Source of the DNA: Oscillospiraceae bacterium | Lineage (GTDB): Bacteria; Bacillota; Clostridia; Oscillospirales; CAG-382 | Assembly (NCBI GenBank): GCA_015064625.1 | Contig: SVRW01000015.1 | Location: 1-60,914 of the forward strand | Length of the DNA: 60,914 bases | Reading direction: 5' to 3' | Part shown: positions 35,036 through 45,137 of the stretch, one piece after another | Numbering within the stretch: the first letter of the stretch is position 1 | How the letters are laid out: each line of letters begins with the position of its first letter | Program-made: the position numbers and the translations under genes | The notes under the pieces: model-generated | Databases searched by the model: none | What the model saw: the letters and a program-made list of their open reading frames with translations, nothing else | What the model was told of the DNA's origin: nothing

Positions 35036-35737
35036 ATGCTTTTCTATCTAATAAGACATGCAGACCCTATTTACAATCCAGATTCTATAACAGACCTCGG
35101 TAAAAGGCAAGCGGAAGCTGTAGCGAAAAGACTCGCACTTCACGGAATTGATGAAATATACTCCTCCCCTATGATTCGTGCAATACAGACAGCAAAACCG
35201 TTATCTGAAATTATAAAAAAGCCTATAAATATTGAAGATTGGACTTTCGAATGCTTTGATGAGTTTGCAATTACCAAAGAAGACGGAAGCAGAATGTTCT
35301 GTATGAATCTTCCAGGAACAGAATTTTTGTCTGATGAAAATTATGATATGTTTCATTCTTGGCAAAGTATGGATTGTCTGAAAACTACGAAAGCGGAAGA
35401 AGGATTTAAGAGAATTACCAAAGCTGCAGACGAATTTTTTGCTCGACTTGGATATCAAAGAGAAGGCAGATTATATAAAATTACAGAACCAAACGATAAA
35501 AAAATCGCCTTATTCTGTCACGGCGGATTTGGTTCTATTCTCCTTTCTTATTTACTTAATATCCCTCCTCATATTTTCTGGTCAAGCTTTGATATTTCAC
35601 ATTCGGGCGTTTGCATTTTAAGATTCAAAAATTTCGAATCGGGATATACAGCTCCCAAATGTCTTGTTCATTCTGACCTCTCACATATTTATGCAGATAA
35701 TCTGCCTATGAGGTATAATAATTTGGAATATATTTAA
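35036..35737 (+). CDS. Histidine phosphatase family protein (phosphoglycerate-mutase-like)
   Basis: The product is 233 residues. The RHG-type motif reads LIRHADPIYN with catalytic His8, followed by SSPMIRAIQTA and the second histidine in LFCHGGFG. Between them is an insert of about 60 residues (FECFDEFAITKEDG onward) unlike GpmA, so it is a broad-family phosphatase rather than a glycolytic mutase. The substrate is unknown. GGGAG precedes ATG 35036. It is the last gene of the long plus-strand run. Confidence 0.87.
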   Translation: MLFYLIRHADPIYNPDSITDLGKRQAEAVAKRLALHGIDEIYSSPMIRAIQTAKPLSEIIKKPINIEDWTFECFDEFAITKEDGSRMFCMNLPGTEFLSDENYDMFHSWQSMDCLKTTKAEEGFKRITKAADEFFARLGYQREGRLYKITEPNDKKIALFCHGGFGSILLSYLLNIPPHIFWSSFDISHSGVCILRFKNFESGYTAPKCLVHSDLSHIYADNLPMRYNNLEYI

Positions 35738-35742
35738 AAATA

Positions 35743-35768
35743 AACGCTCCAAAATCTCGGAGCGTTTT
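35743..35768 (+). terminator. Terminator ending the plus-strand run
   Basis: AACGCTCC and GGAGCGTT pair around an 8-base loop and TTTC follows. It starts a few bases past the histidine phosphatase stop codon. Confidence 0.82.
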
Positions 35769-35837
35769 CATATTTAATATTTTTCTAACATATGATAGCG
35801 ATAAATTATCCATCCGCTTATAAGATTGTTCTATGCT

Positions 35838-35872
35838 AAAAGTGCCATGTTCTTGCGAACACGGCACTTTTT
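35838..35872 (-). terminator. Terminator of the seven-gene transport operon
   Basis: On the minus strand AAAAGTGCCGTGTTC pairs with GAACATGGCACTTTT around a very short loop, with one mismatch. It directly follows the last permease stop codon. Confidence 0.85.
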
Positions 35873-35874
35873 TA

Positions 35875-36906
35875 TTAACCTGTAATACCTGATCTTTCGA
35901 TACCTTGTACCAAGGATTTCTGACCGAAGAGATAAACGATAACAAGTGGAATGAGAATAAGCAAACCGCAAGTATTGTTTATCGCTGTGGTAAATGCAGT
36001 TTCACCTGCATAATGGGTATCCAAGGAAGCAGGAATCTTAACGATTCTTGAAAGGAATACAAACTTCTCTCTTGAGGGGAAGAATACTCCTGTATAGAAA
36101 GTATCAGACCATTGCCATGAGAATGCAAACATAAAGATTGTAACCATCATAGGAACAGACATAGGAAGAATGATTCTTACAAACGTTTTGAAAACGCCTG
36201 CGCCATCAACGTATGCCGCTTCCTCCAATTCATCTGGCACGCCTTGGTAATACTGTCTCATAATGAAGATATAAAGACCGTTTTTAAATCCAAGACCCGT
36301 CATCGAAAGAATTACAAATGGCCAATAGGTATTTGTAAGCTCAAATAAACAAGGTGTTAATGAATCAGACCATTTAAACGCCTTTGCCAAATGTCCATAT
36401 ATACCCCAGATGTCAAAGAATCTGAAAAGGTAGTACATTGAGGAACGGAGAGTTTTATGGGGTATAACCATTGTTATAACAACACAAGCAAAGAGAATTG
36501 TACGTCCTTTGAACTTGAACTTTGTAAATCCATAACCAATTATCGAGCAGATAAGAGTCTGCATAAGAGCTGTAGTTGTGGAAAGCAAAGTTGTGTTGAA
36601 CAAAGCCTTGAAATACTCATTTTCCTTTATAATGGCTTTATATGTATCCAATGTTGGGTTTTTAGGAATAAGCTTAACACCAACGTCAACAAAGTCTTCC
36701 CTGCTCATAAATGAGCTTGAAATCTTTGAAATGTATGGTTGAAGAATAACGTAAGAAATACCAACGAGAAGCAAGAAGCGGAAAACTGACCAAACAACTT
36801 TTCCAGCAAAGTAAGAATTGAAATATTTAGATCTCATTCTCTCAAAGAAAGGAGTGTTTTCATCGACCTTCTTTTGTCTGAAGTTCGGAGTATTTAATTT
36901 ATCCAT
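35875..36906 (-). CDS. Carbohydrate ABC transporter permease, MalG-type (second pair)
   Basis: This 343-residue permease has about six membrane helices, the first at 45-65. The cytoplasmic loop that contacts the ATPase reads EEAAYVDGAGVFKTFVRIILPM, a good EAA motif. A long extracytoplasmic stretch follows the first helix (SRMSSFMSREDFVDVG region), as in CUT1 family MalG/LacG proteins. It is the last gene of the operon, 14 bases after its partner, and is closed by the hairpin at 35838-35872. It imports an unknown oligosaccharide or glycoside with the other operon products. Confidence 0.9.
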   Translation of the reverse strand: MDKLNTPNFRQKKVDENTPFFERMRSKYFNSYFAGKVVWSVFRFLLLVGISYVILQPYISKISSSFMSREDFVDVGVKLIPKNPTLDTYKAIIKENEYFKALFNTTLLSTTTALMQTLICSIIGYGFTKFKFKGRTILFACVVITMVIPHKTLRSSMYYLFRFFDIWGIYGHLAKAFKWSDSLTPCLFELTNTYWPFVILSMTGLGFKNGLYIFIMRQYYQGVPDELEEAAYVDGAGVFKTFVRIILPMSVPMMVTIFMFAFSWQWSDTFYTGVFFPSREKFVFLSRIVKIPASLDTHYAGETAFTTAINNTCGLLILIPLVIVYLFGQKSLVQGIERSGITG

Positions 36907-36920
36907 CTATTCTCCCCTCC

Positions 36921-37910
36921 TTATGCATCTTTACGCTGATAGAATACGTAAGCTGACAATAAAGCTGAAACGAGAAGCAGAATCAGAAGAACAACTACAA
37001 AGTAAATCCATGACATTGCCGTGGATCTTACTACAGCGTGCTGAATACTACCATCGTATACGCTTGAAATGTAGCTCATAACCGTATTAGTTTCGGAAAC
37101 AAATGCGTCGATAATTGTGTAAATTGCGTTAACGAGGATCATTGGGCTTATCATGGGGAAAGTGATTTTCCAAAACGTTTCCCAAGACGATGCGCCTTCA
37201 ATGAAGCAGGACTCATAAATAGCAGGAGAAATAGACTGAAGTCCTGCAAGGAATATGAGCATCTGTACACCAGAACGATTGATGATATCGTAAACGTTAT
37301 TAACAAGGCTTGTAACATATGTAACAAGCTCTGTACCGACCTGCATGCTGGAGAAGAAACGCTGTACATCAAGCGATGAAATAATCTCCGTACCTGTAGA
37401 CGTTGTTTGTCCTCCACCAGTATCAATGGTACTACCATTTGAAAGACCTGCGGCAAGTCCGTTCTGAAGGTCAATAGCTTCAATAATACCTGTAGAAACA
37501 ATAACAGGAATAAAGAATATAGCTCTGAATGCTGCACGCCCAACCATCTTTCCGTTAAGGATAATTGCTATAAACAAGGAGAATATAACAATAGCGGGAA
37601 CATCGAAAACTAATTCTTTAAGGCTGGAAATGAGAACGGGAACGAATTCAGTATCTTCAAACAAGGCGTACTTATAGTTATCAAATCCAACATTTTTCAG
37701 TTGCATTCCGCCAAGCTTACCGTTTATTGACATTTCACTGAAGCTATACTGTATAGATTCAACTATCAAAGGCAAATAAATAAGAAAGAATCCGAGAATG
37801 AAAGGCAATACGAAGAAATAACCTTTCTTTGCTTTGCTTCTTTCAAGGGATTTCCCCTTTCTTTTTTTAGGAGCAGGTTGTGCAGCCACTTTTGTATTAG
37901 TTTGATTCAT
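36921..37910 (-). CDS. Carbohydrate ABC transporter permease, MalF-type (second pair)
   Basis: The product is 329 residues. A basic cytoplasmic N-terminus (QPAPKKRKGKSLERSKAKKG) precedes about six helices. The EAA loop is degenerate (YESCFIEGASSWETFWKITFPM). An extra Ser/Thr/Gly-rich extracytoplasmic loop of about 60 residues (GSTIDTGGGQTTSTGTE onward, about 150-205) is inserted between helices, which is not usual in the family. It could contact the large solute-binding or DUF5696 protein. It is followed 14 bases later by the MalG-type partner. Confidence 0.88.
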   Translation of the reverse strand: MNQTNTKVAAQPAPKKRKGKSLERSKAKKGYFFVLPFILGFFLIYLPLIVESIQYSFSEMSINGKLGGMQLKNVGFDNYKYALFEDTEFVPVLISSLKELVFDVPAIVIFSLFIAIILNGKMVGRAAFRAIFFIPVIVSTGIIEAIDLQNGLAAGLSNGSTIDTGGGQTTSTGTEIISSLDVQRFFSSMQVGTELVTYVTSLVNNVYDIINRSGVQMLIFLAGLQSISPAIYESCFIEGASSWETFWKITFPMISPMILVNAIYTIIDAFVSETNTVMSYISSVYDGSIQHAVVRSTAMSWIYFVVVLLILLLVSALLSAYVFYQRKDA

Positions 37911-37924
37911 TGTTTACTGCCTCC

Positions 37925-40909
37925 TTAATCCACTATTTTGCCATTAGCATCTACAAGAATATATCCAAGAGAATCAATGATATATTCTATGCCGTTATCA
38001 ACAAAGGAAACTTCTTCAAGCCCATAGTTGATATAATAAACATAATCGTTTGCACTATCAACAGCATTCATATCCTTGGAATAGCCAACCTTTACAAGAT
38101 TATAGCTTTCATCAAGATATTCATGAGAGTTTATATAGAAATTCTTCGTGCAATTGAGAACCTTGTTCAATTCACCGTAAGTATCGACGATGGTCTGTTT
38201 AAGAATACTGTATCTTACAGAATAGTATTCAGAAAGAACGTGGTTAGCCTTAAGCTCAGAAGCATTTTCATAAGCAATAATGAAATAAGGATTTGCACCG
38301 TTCTCAATGGTTTTAAGCAAGAACTTGTCATAGTCACCTGCAAGGTTGATTGCAGAACCTGAATAATTTATGCTACCATGAAGAACCATAGAAAGGAATG
38401 GAACGCTTGCTGTTGCATAAATGTGCATTGTATTTTCGAGAGGAAGTCCAAGGATATGATCAACATATTCCCAAGCAAAAGAGTTTCCGCCTGAAATCAT
38501 AACCTGTTCATTATCCTTAGCCATTTTCTCGAGAAGTTGACTCATCAAAGTTTTAGAGTCTTCTCTGTTTAGAGGATCGTCTTTGTTAAAGTCAGAAGAA
38601 AGATCTGTACCAAGGGATGAAACGGAGATATTTTTGATTCCGTAATCATCGAAATCCTCATAAAGGGATTTATAAAATTTCAACATTGAGTTTGTAGAAA
38701 TAATTCCCTTATTGGAATAGGCATACGCCTGCATCAATGCATCGTATTCTTTTTTGTATGCATTTCTGTTATCAATTGTTTTTGCAAGATGTTTCTTGGC
38801 ATCAAAATCATCAAAAAGCTCATTTGCAACTGCATATGAGAATTCGAATTCCGGGAAAAGGCCGAATCCGTTTTCATTACAGTAATCAACAAGTTTCTTA
38901 AATCCTTCTTCACCACCAAGCTCTTTAAGAAGCTCAATTTTTGTAGGAACAAGAGAGTTAATACCACCGTTAACCCAGCCAGCCATTTTAATATTGATAT
39001 TATCAATATTAGCTTCTGTCATAAGCTGTCTGAGAATTTCAATGGTGTTTTCATATGTTGTAAGTTCCTGTTTAATTTCATAAGGAACACCCATGAATCT
39101 ATCTGTGGAATCAATCGCACCGACAGTTTCAAGATAAAGAGGAATATTTTCATTTTTGTCGTCGATAGGCTTCAAAACACCGTTATCTGTAAGATATTGT
39201 CTGTATTTTTTTGCCATACCAACGTATGAACATTCATCTTCTTCAAGAATAAATATTTTAAGTGTAAAATCACCCGTATATTTTCTGTCTGCTTCAACCG
39301 TCCAAAGAGCGTTAGTACCTGCGGAAATACCGCCCGTCAATGCATAAGTGTCTTTAGGACGGGGATTAAATCCCGTGTAAGCTTGAACATAAGTATGGAA
39401 TGTACCTTGTCTTTCAATAATGATGTTCGCAAGGGACTCACCTTTTTCGATGACAGCGAAGAAGCCGTGTTTCTTATAATAAACCTCTTCCTCATCAGCT
39501 TCATCATCTTCAGGGTCTTCACTTTCATCAGGCTGTTCATCAGGCTGTTCGTTAACATCTGGTTGTTCATCCGTATCAGGTGTTACGTCAGTAGATTCAT
39601 CCTTAATAGTGATTTTCTCATTTTCAACAATTCCAAAGACAGGAACTCTGATAGCTTCTTTATTTGCTCCACCTACTGTTGAGAAAGAATAGTCCTGACC
39701 GAATACATTTTCACTTGTGGAAATAGCCTTAATGTAGATATCTTCGAAGTCATATATAGTTCCGCATCCATCGGGAGAAAAAACGTAGCCTTCGTTGGAT
39801 ACGTTACCTGTTCCTGCGAATGGAAGCATAAGAATGTTTGAAAGGCTGTATTTGCCAGAGTCAAAACGAACGTTTGCCGCATTACATCTTACGGAAACAC
39901 CGTCTTTGTTAAGAGTATACTCAAGAGCAAGTCTGAAAACGGGAGATTCAACGTCAGTTGAAACGTAGCCAGTTTCTGCATGGTCAGCTTCCAATTCCTC
40001 GAAGGAATAAAACGCTCTCAAATCGCCTTCGATATTTTTACGTTCTTGCTCTTTGATATTGGTATCACAAATAGCAAGACCGCCTGTCAAAGAAACAGGA
40101 TAATCTTTTTTATGTTCAGGAGTTAAATTATTGAACGATACAAGAGAACACTCTTTTTCGATTTCAGCAATTCTTGCATCAGTTTTTATATCGTCTACAT
40201 AAAGTCTATAGTAGGCTGCAAATCGGTTTGCCTCATATGCACCGTAATGATCTTTAAATTTCATATAAATATCAAACCAACGGTCAAGAGTTATAACCTC
40301 GGGAACAAGATATTTAACAGACAAACGTCCAACAACGTATTCAACGCGGAGACCGCCCTTTATATCTTTAGAAGTTATCTGGTCATACTGAACTGAATCC
40401 TTATAACTGAAGAATGTCTTTTCAGCACTTTTCTCAGTAAATTTAATCACAAGCTGTGAGTAAAGATTTTTCTTAATACTCGCACTTGTATCAGCGCCTG
40501 CTGTATTCGAGCTTGAGCTTATATTATAAGGGTTTGTTGTCCAATAACCAGCATAATCATAAAAGCCGTTGTCAGAAAGCTTATAACCGTTTTCGTCCTG
40601 TTTTTCGCCTTCAGATGCTTTTTTCAATTTAAGAACAATAACTTCGCCTGTGTATGCATCGTTATAAAGAGCCATACCATCTTTAACAAGAACAAGTCTC
40701 ATGCTACCGATGGTTTCGTTGCCCTTGATTCTTTCTTCAAGGGAAGAAAAACCTGCGTTCATATAAGCGGGATCTTTTATTTCCCAAATTTTATCCGCAG
40801 TAAGCTCCCCTTCTTCATCCTCTGCAAAAACCGCTACAGATGAAAAAGCTGGAAGGAAAAGGAATAATGCAAGAAGCATCAAGAGAACTTTTTTCATTAT
40901 ATTTTTCAT
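37925..40909 (-). CDS. Secreted DUF5696-family protein
   Basis: The product is 994 residues with a signal peptide (about 1-29, ending FAE) and no membrane anchor visible at the C-terminus. It resembles DUF5696 proteins, which in Gram-positive bacteria occur beside sugar ABC transporters and Yip1 proteins. The N-terminal half looks like a beta-sandwich-rich region similar to the N-terminal domains of retaining glycosidases. An acidic Asp/Glu/Pro spacer (about 437-476, DEQPDVNEQPDEQPDESEDP) splits it. The second half (about 560-900, KMAGWVNGGINS, FGLFPEFEFSYA, YGIKNISVSSLGTDL, VMISGGNSFAW) reads like a TIM-barrel, so an extracellular glycosidase or binding role is likely but not shown. It lies between the Yip1 gene and the second permease pair. 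Confidence 0.7.
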   Translation of the reverse strand: MKNIMKKVLLMLLALFLFLPAFSSVAVFAEDEEGELTADKIWEIKDPAYMNAGFSSLEERIKGNETIGSMRLVLVKDGMALYNDAYTGEVIVLKLKKASEGEKQDENGYKLSDNGFYDYAGYWTTNPYNISSSSNTAGADTSASIKKNLYSQLVIKFTEKSAEKTFFSYKDSVQYDQITSKDIKGGLRVEYVVGRLSVKYLVPEVITLDRWFDIYMKFKDHYGAYEANRFAAYYRLYVDDIKTDARIAEIEKECSLVSFNNLTPEHKKDYPVSLTGGLAICDTNIKEQERKNIEGDLRAFYSFEELEADHAETGYVSTDVESPVFRLALEYTLNKDGVSVRCNAANVRFDSGKYSLSNILMLPFAGTGNVSNEGYVFSPDGCGTIYDFEDIYIKAISTSENVFGQDYSFSTVGGANKEAIRVPVFGIVENEKITIKDESTDVTPDTDEQPDVNEQPDEQPDESEDPEDDEADEEEVYYKKHGFFAVIEKGESLANIIIERQGTFHTYVQAYTGFNPRPKDTYALTGGISAGTNALWTVEADRKYTGDFTLKIFILEEDECSYVGMAKKYRQYLTDNGVLKPIDDKNENIPLYLETVGAIDSTDRFMGVPYEIKQELTTYENTIEILRQLMTEANIDNINIKMAGWVNGGINSLVPTKIELLKELGGEEGFKKLVDYCNENGFGLFPEFEFSYAVANELFDDFDAKKHLAKTIDNRNAYKKEYDALMQAYAYSNKGIISTNSMLKFYKSLYEDFDDYGIKNISVSSLGTDLSSDFNKDDPLNREDSKTLMSQLLEKMAKDNEQVMISGGNSFAWEYVDHILGLPLENTMHIYATASVPFLSMVLHGSINYSGSAINLAGDYDKFLLKTIENGANPYFIIAYENASELKANHVLSEYYSVRYSILKQTIVDTYGELNKVLNCTKNFYINSHEYLDESYNLVKVGYSKDMNAVDSANDYVYYINYGLEEVSFVDNGIEYIIDSLGYILVDANGKIVD

Positions 40910-40927
40910 AATTTCTTTTCCTCCCTT

Positions 40928-43132
40928 CTACATTCTATAAGAAAGCTCAACGTAAATATTATAACCAAGGTAGAATACCTTTTGAATCAACGTTGTAAAA
41001 AGTATTCCAATAAACATAATCAACGCCATACCAACTATTGTTCCCAAGGACGTAATAAGGTTCTTTCCGAGAGAATAATCGTGAATAACCATCATTCCGA
41101 AGAAAATCAATGCACCTGACCAGATGAGACCCAAGCTGGAAACAAATCCAAGAATTGTTGCTTCATCAAGAGTCAATACGTTGGAAAGGATGGTAGACAA
41201 TACTATGCAAATAAACGCAGGCATCAACGCATAACACGTCGTTACATAAACATCTTTGAAGCTTCCTTCGCCGTCAAATAACGTTGTAAGACACCAGTTG
41301 GATATTACCCAAAGTATAACGGGGAGAACGACTGAAAGAATCTGAGTTACAACGCTTATACCTTCGAAGTAAGGATTATAGAGGTAACCCTGACCTACTG
41401 CGTTGTAAACGTAGCCTGCAATTGTAAGAATAAATATTAAAGTAGCACCTCTTACAGAGCCTCTCTTTTCATGTTTCAGATCCCAGAAGCCGTCGAAAGG
41501 ATGATACATTATATGGTATACATAAAGGAACTCTTCCATCAGCGTACGTTTTTCTTTCATTTTCTGTCCGCGAAGGTTGACTTTCTTTCTGTATTTTGAA
41601 AATGCGCTAAATATTATACAAAATACAACTATGAATACAGGAACCATCCATACGTAATCTTCAATCAATTCTTTACGGTATTTAGCAAATGCCGTAGAAT
41701 AGTTTGTTGTATCGTATGCATATTTGTAGAGGTTCATTGCCTCTCCATAGTTTCCTTCCTGATAATAGGTCTGGGCTATTCCCATGTATGCGCTGTCAAA
41801 GTTGTTGTTGGAACGAAGAATTTCAATATAGTAATCAACTACTCTATCATATTCTCTGTCAATTTTACTTTGAAGAGCTTCAACAATCAAATCCCCGTAT
41901 GCTGTTCGTTTAAAAACAGTGATTGTTGACGTGGTATAATCAAGGAGAAGAATCTTTGTTCCCTGATAAGCTATAGCTGTAAGACCATTTGTATTGATCT
42001 GTCCTAACTGTGTTCCAACATCGCCGAAAACATAAAGAAGGTTACCTTGTTCGTCGTAAGTAAATACCTTACTACGCTTTTTATCGATAATACTCCATGT
42101 TCCTGATGGGCCAAGAGCAACGTCGACGATTTTTGAAGGACCAGAAATTGAGTTCTCAACACTCGTTGTATTGTTAACTGAAATTTCTCCCGAAGGAGGA
42201 TAAAAACCACCACGTACCAAAACGTCTGTTCCACTTGGGTTGAGCTTTTTGATAGGTGCATAGTTCGAATTTTTAGAACGTTCAGCAATTGCGTTTTGCT
42301 GAGACCCTTCATCAATAGAGTCTGTTGTAACGTAAATAAATCCGTCACTGTCAATTGTAAGGTTGTTATATTCTGTAGGAACGTATTTTTCTGTTTTTGC
42401 AAGCTGTTCGTCAGTCTGGAACATTCTCCACATATACTGGAATACGCTATACGTAACCTTTTGAGCACCAATAAATCCGTTGAATGAACTATCTCTGTTC
42501 ATTGAAACAACACCGTAGTTCGTTGTTGAAGAAACAACGTATATACGTCCAGCTTTGTCAACGGAAACAGCAATAGGTGTATAAACACTTCCGTCGGGGA
42601 TAACTTCGTTATCAGGTTCGGAAACTATACCTTGGAAATTTCCCATCTTATCAAAGATAACAATTCTGGAATTTCCGGTATCAGCGACGTAAATTTCAGA
42701 TTCTGTAACGAATACACCCTGTGGTTTACTGAGAGAATCGGGAACACCGTTTTTATTAACGAATGTGCTGATAAGCAATCTGAGATTGTATTTCTCATCA
42801 AGACAAACTATACGGTTATTTGTAATATCAGCAAGATAAACATGTTCAAGTTCATCAACGAAAACGTCGCCAATATTACCTATGTTACCGAAAGATTCTG
42901 CTGTGTATTTACCATTATCAGCGTTTGATTTCTCAATGGAATTCAAAATAGTCTCATTGTTGATATAAGTAAGAGGAACGTAAGCATCAGGGCTTTCACT
43001 CATCTTACCAAATACGTCGTAAGTGTAAGTTGTATAAGGAACCAATGCTTCTGCAACAATACTTCCAAGCATAAGAGTAAGCAAGAAAGCAAGGATAAGT
43101 ACTTTTAATATTTTTTTCTTCATACTATACAT
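40928..43132 (-). CDS. NHL-repeat / TPR / Yip1-domain membrane protein
   Basis: The product is 734 residues. An N-terminal signal or anchor helix (about 8-28) is followed by an extracytoplasmic NHL beta-propeller (about 50-400, with GNIGDVFVDELEHVYLADITNNRIV and SKPQGVFVTESEIYVADTGNSRIVIFD). Next are one or two TPR-like repeats (about 440-480, AYMGIAQTYYQEGNYGEAMNLY), a membrane helix (about 490-512), a basic segment with HIMYHPFDGFWDLKHEKRGS, and a Yip1 domain of about five helices (about 560-730). The combination suggests a sensor or scaffold at the membrane for the transport complex; that is inference. It is 7 bases downstream of the first permease pair. Confidence 0.78.
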   Translation of the reverse strand: MYSMKKKILKVLILAFLLTLMLGSIVAEALVPYTTYTYDVFGKMSESPDAYVPLTYINNETILNSIEKSNADNGKYTAESFGNIGNIGDVFVDELEHVYLADITNNRIVCLDEKYNLRLLISTFVNKNGVPDSLSKPQGVFVTESEIYVADTGNSRIVIFDKMGNFQGIVSEPDNEVIPDGSVYTPIAVSVDKAGRIYVVSSTTNYGVVSMNRDSSFNGFIGAQKVTYSVFQYMWRMFQTDEQLAKTEKYVPTEYNNLTIDSDGFIYVTTDSIDEGSQQNAIAERSKNSNYAPIKKLNPSGTDVLVRGGFYPPSGEISVNNTTSVENSISGPSKIVDVALGPSGTWSIIDKKRSKVFTYDEQGNLLYVFGDVGTQLGQINTNGLTAIAYQGTKILLLDYTTSTITVFKRTAYGDLIVEALQSKIDREYDRVVDYYIEILRSNNNFDSAYMGIAQTYYQEGNYGEAMNLYKYAYDTTNYSTAFAKYRKELIEDYVWMVPVFIVVFCIIFSAFSKYRKKVNLRGQKMKEKRTLMEEFLYVYHIMYHPFDGFWDLKHEKRGSVRGATLIFILTIAGYVYNAVGQGYLYNPYFEGISVVTQILSVVLPVILWVISNWCLTTLFDGEGSFKDVYVTTCYALMPAFICIVLSTILSNVLTLDEATILGFVSSLGLIWSGALIFFGMMVIHDYSLGKNLITSLGTIVGMALIMFIGILFTTLIQKVFYLGYNIYVELSYRM

Positions 43133-43139
43133 ACCCTCC

Positions 43140-44057
43140 TTAATCTTTCATACCTGAAGTAGACATTGTTTCAATAACGTTGCTCTGAGAAACAACGAAA
43201 ACAATAATAGGAACTGCCATCATAACAACTGCGGAAGCTGAGCCAGCACCTGCACGTGAGATACCCGCAGAGATAACCTGACCGATGGCATAGTTGAATG
43301 TTTTGAGCTGTTCACTCTGAATATAAACTGAAGCTCCTGAGTTCCAAAGATCTTTAAAGCAGAAGATAATCAACGTAATCCAAGCTGGTTTAACCATTGG
43401 CATTGCTATCTTCCAGAAAATAAGATTTTCGGAAGCACCTTCAAGACGTGCAGATTCAAGAACTGCGTCTGTAACAGACGTTTCCATAAACTGTTTCATC
43501 AGGTACAAGCCGTATGTTGTACAGAATGCAGGAACGATAACAGCAAAATATGTATCAACCCAGCCGAGCCAGTTCATAATGATAAAGTTAGTAATACCGG
43601 TAACCGTTGAGTTAAACATAAGAGAATAAACGATAAGCTGGAACATCCACTTTCTACCGGGGAATTTAATCTTTGCCAAAGCATATGCAGCATATGCAGA
43701 ACAAAGAACGTTACCAGCTGTTCCAACAAGGGAGATAAATACCGTGTTGAAAATATATCTTGAGAAAGGAACCCAAGAAGTTCCCATTAAACGGAAAAGG
43801 TCTTTGTAGTTATCCCAGGTGGGGTTCTGAACGAAAAATTTAGGAGGATACATCCATAATTCATCCAAAGGTTTAAAAGATGAACTGATGGCATATACCA
43901 ATGGCAAAACCATTACTATACCGAAGATACCGAGTATAAAGTTTATACCAAAGTCTCCGCTTGCAGAACGGTTAAGACGTTTTGGCTTATCGCCTTTTTC
44001 ACCTTTTTTGAAAAGCTTTATACCCTTAATATTCTTACCATAAGCCATCTTATTCAC
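43140..44057 (-). CDS. Carbohydrate ABC transporter permease, MalG-type (first pair)
   Basis: The product is 305 residues. A basic cytoplasmic N-terminus, six predicted helices and the EAA loop ESARLEGASENLIFWKIAMPM identify a CUT1 family MalG-type permease. Its start overlaps the end of the MalF-type gene by 8 bases, indicating translational coupling. It ends 7 bases before the NHL-Yip1 gene. Confidence 0.92.
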   Translation of the reverse strand: MNKMAYGKNIKGIKLFKKGEKGDKPKRLNRSASGDFGINFILGIFGIVMVLPLVYAISSSFKPLDELWMYPPKFFVQNPTWDNYKDLFRLMGTSWVPFSRYIFNTVFISLVGTAGNVLCSAYAAYALAKIKFPGRKWMFQLIVYSLMFNSTVTGITNFIIMNWLGWVDTYFAVIVPAFCTTYGLYLMKQFMETSVTDAVLESARLEGASENLIFWKIAMPMVKPAWITLIIFCFKDLWNSGASVYIQSEQLKTFNYAIGQVISAGISRAGAGSASAVVMMAVPIIVFVVSQSNVIETMSTSGMKD

Positions 44058-45069
44058 CCACCTTTCTGAGCAATTTGTTTACGAGAATATTTGCACCAAA
44101 CATCAAAAGGAACAAAAGCGTTGCTATAGCTGATGCATATCCGATTTCGAAACGTTGTCCGCCATAGTCGTCCAAATGGTGGGTTATAGTATGTGCGCAA
44201 TAGTTAGGGCTGGGGAATCCAACAAGAGCAGTGATGATACCGCCGAAACCGAACGCGCCAGTGATGGAAAGGATAGCACCGAGCATCAGCTGGGGACGCA
44301 TTGTAGGTAACGTAATGTACCAAAGCTCCTGCCAACGGTTTTTAATACCGTCAACTGCGCCTGCTTCATAAAGAGACTTATCAACAACCTGAAAACCTGC
44401 TATAAAGGTAAGGAATGAAGTACCCAAGCTGGTCCAAAGGGCAATAGCTATAATGAGAGGGAAAATATACTCTTCATCCTGGAACCAAAGGATTGGTGAA
44501 GTGATAAGGTTAAGACGCATAAGCCATGAGTTAACAAGACCGTATTCGTCGGATGCAAAAAAATATGTCCATATCAAAAATGCGTTACCTGAAATTGAAG
44601 GTGCGTAGAAAAGCAAGGTAACTACCGCACGTATCTTTGGTCTGAGCTCGTTGATGAACCAAGCAAAGAACAAGGAAAGCAAATAAGATGCAGGACCTGT
44701 AACACCTGCGAAAACGAAGGTATTTTTAATGGCTATAAGGAATATATCGTCTTCAAGGAACAAACGGATATAGTTTTGAGCGTAGACGATCTCAGGCCAT
44801 TCAAGCAAGTTAAACGTTGTAAAGCTGAGGACGAAAGAGAAAACAACGGGAATAACCGTGAATAAAAAGAACAAGAAGAAGAAGGGAGCTATCATTACGT
44901 AAGCAACCCAGTTGTTCTTAATCTCACTGAGTGTCCACGCGAATTTTGATATATCCTTGCGGACAACAACCTTTGTTGTTGCCGCAGGAGTTCCGTTTTC
45001 AAAGGTCTCTTTATTTTCAACTGTTGTCTCTATTTCATTTTCAACTGTTGTCTTTTTGTCGTTAGACAT
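44050..45069 (-). CDS. Carbohydrate ABC transporter permease, MalF-type (first pair)
   Basis: The product is 339 residues. An unusual Thr/Glu/Val-rich N-terminal tail of about 45 residues (VENEIETTVENKETFENG) precedes six helices and the EAA loop YEAGAVDGIKNRWQELWYITLPT. It is the first permease after the solute-binding protein gene. No ATP-binding subunit lies in the operon, so a shared MsmK/UgpC-type ATPase encoded elsewhere is expected. Confidence 0.92.
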   Translation of the reverse strand: MSNDKKTTVENEIETTVENKETFENGTPAATTKVVVRKDISKFAWTLSEIKNNWVAYVMIAPFFFLFFLFTVIPVVFSFVLSFTTFNLLEWPEIVYAQNYIRLFLEDDIFLIAIKNTFVFAGVTGPASYLLSLFFAWFINELRPKIRAVVTLLFYAPSISGNAFLIWTYFFASDEYGLVNSWLMRLNLITSPILWFQDEEYIFPLIIAIALWTSLGTSFLTFIAGFQVVDKSLYEAGAVDGIKNRWQELWYITLPTMRPQLMLGAILSITGAFGFGGIITALVGFPSPNYCAHTITHHLDDYGGQRFEIGYASAIATLLFLLMFGANILVNKLLRKVGE

Positions 45070-45137
45070 TGGCGACCCTCCCTGTTACATAATAAATAAG
45101 GGAATTGCTGATTTGTGATTTTCTGGTAAGCTTTGTA

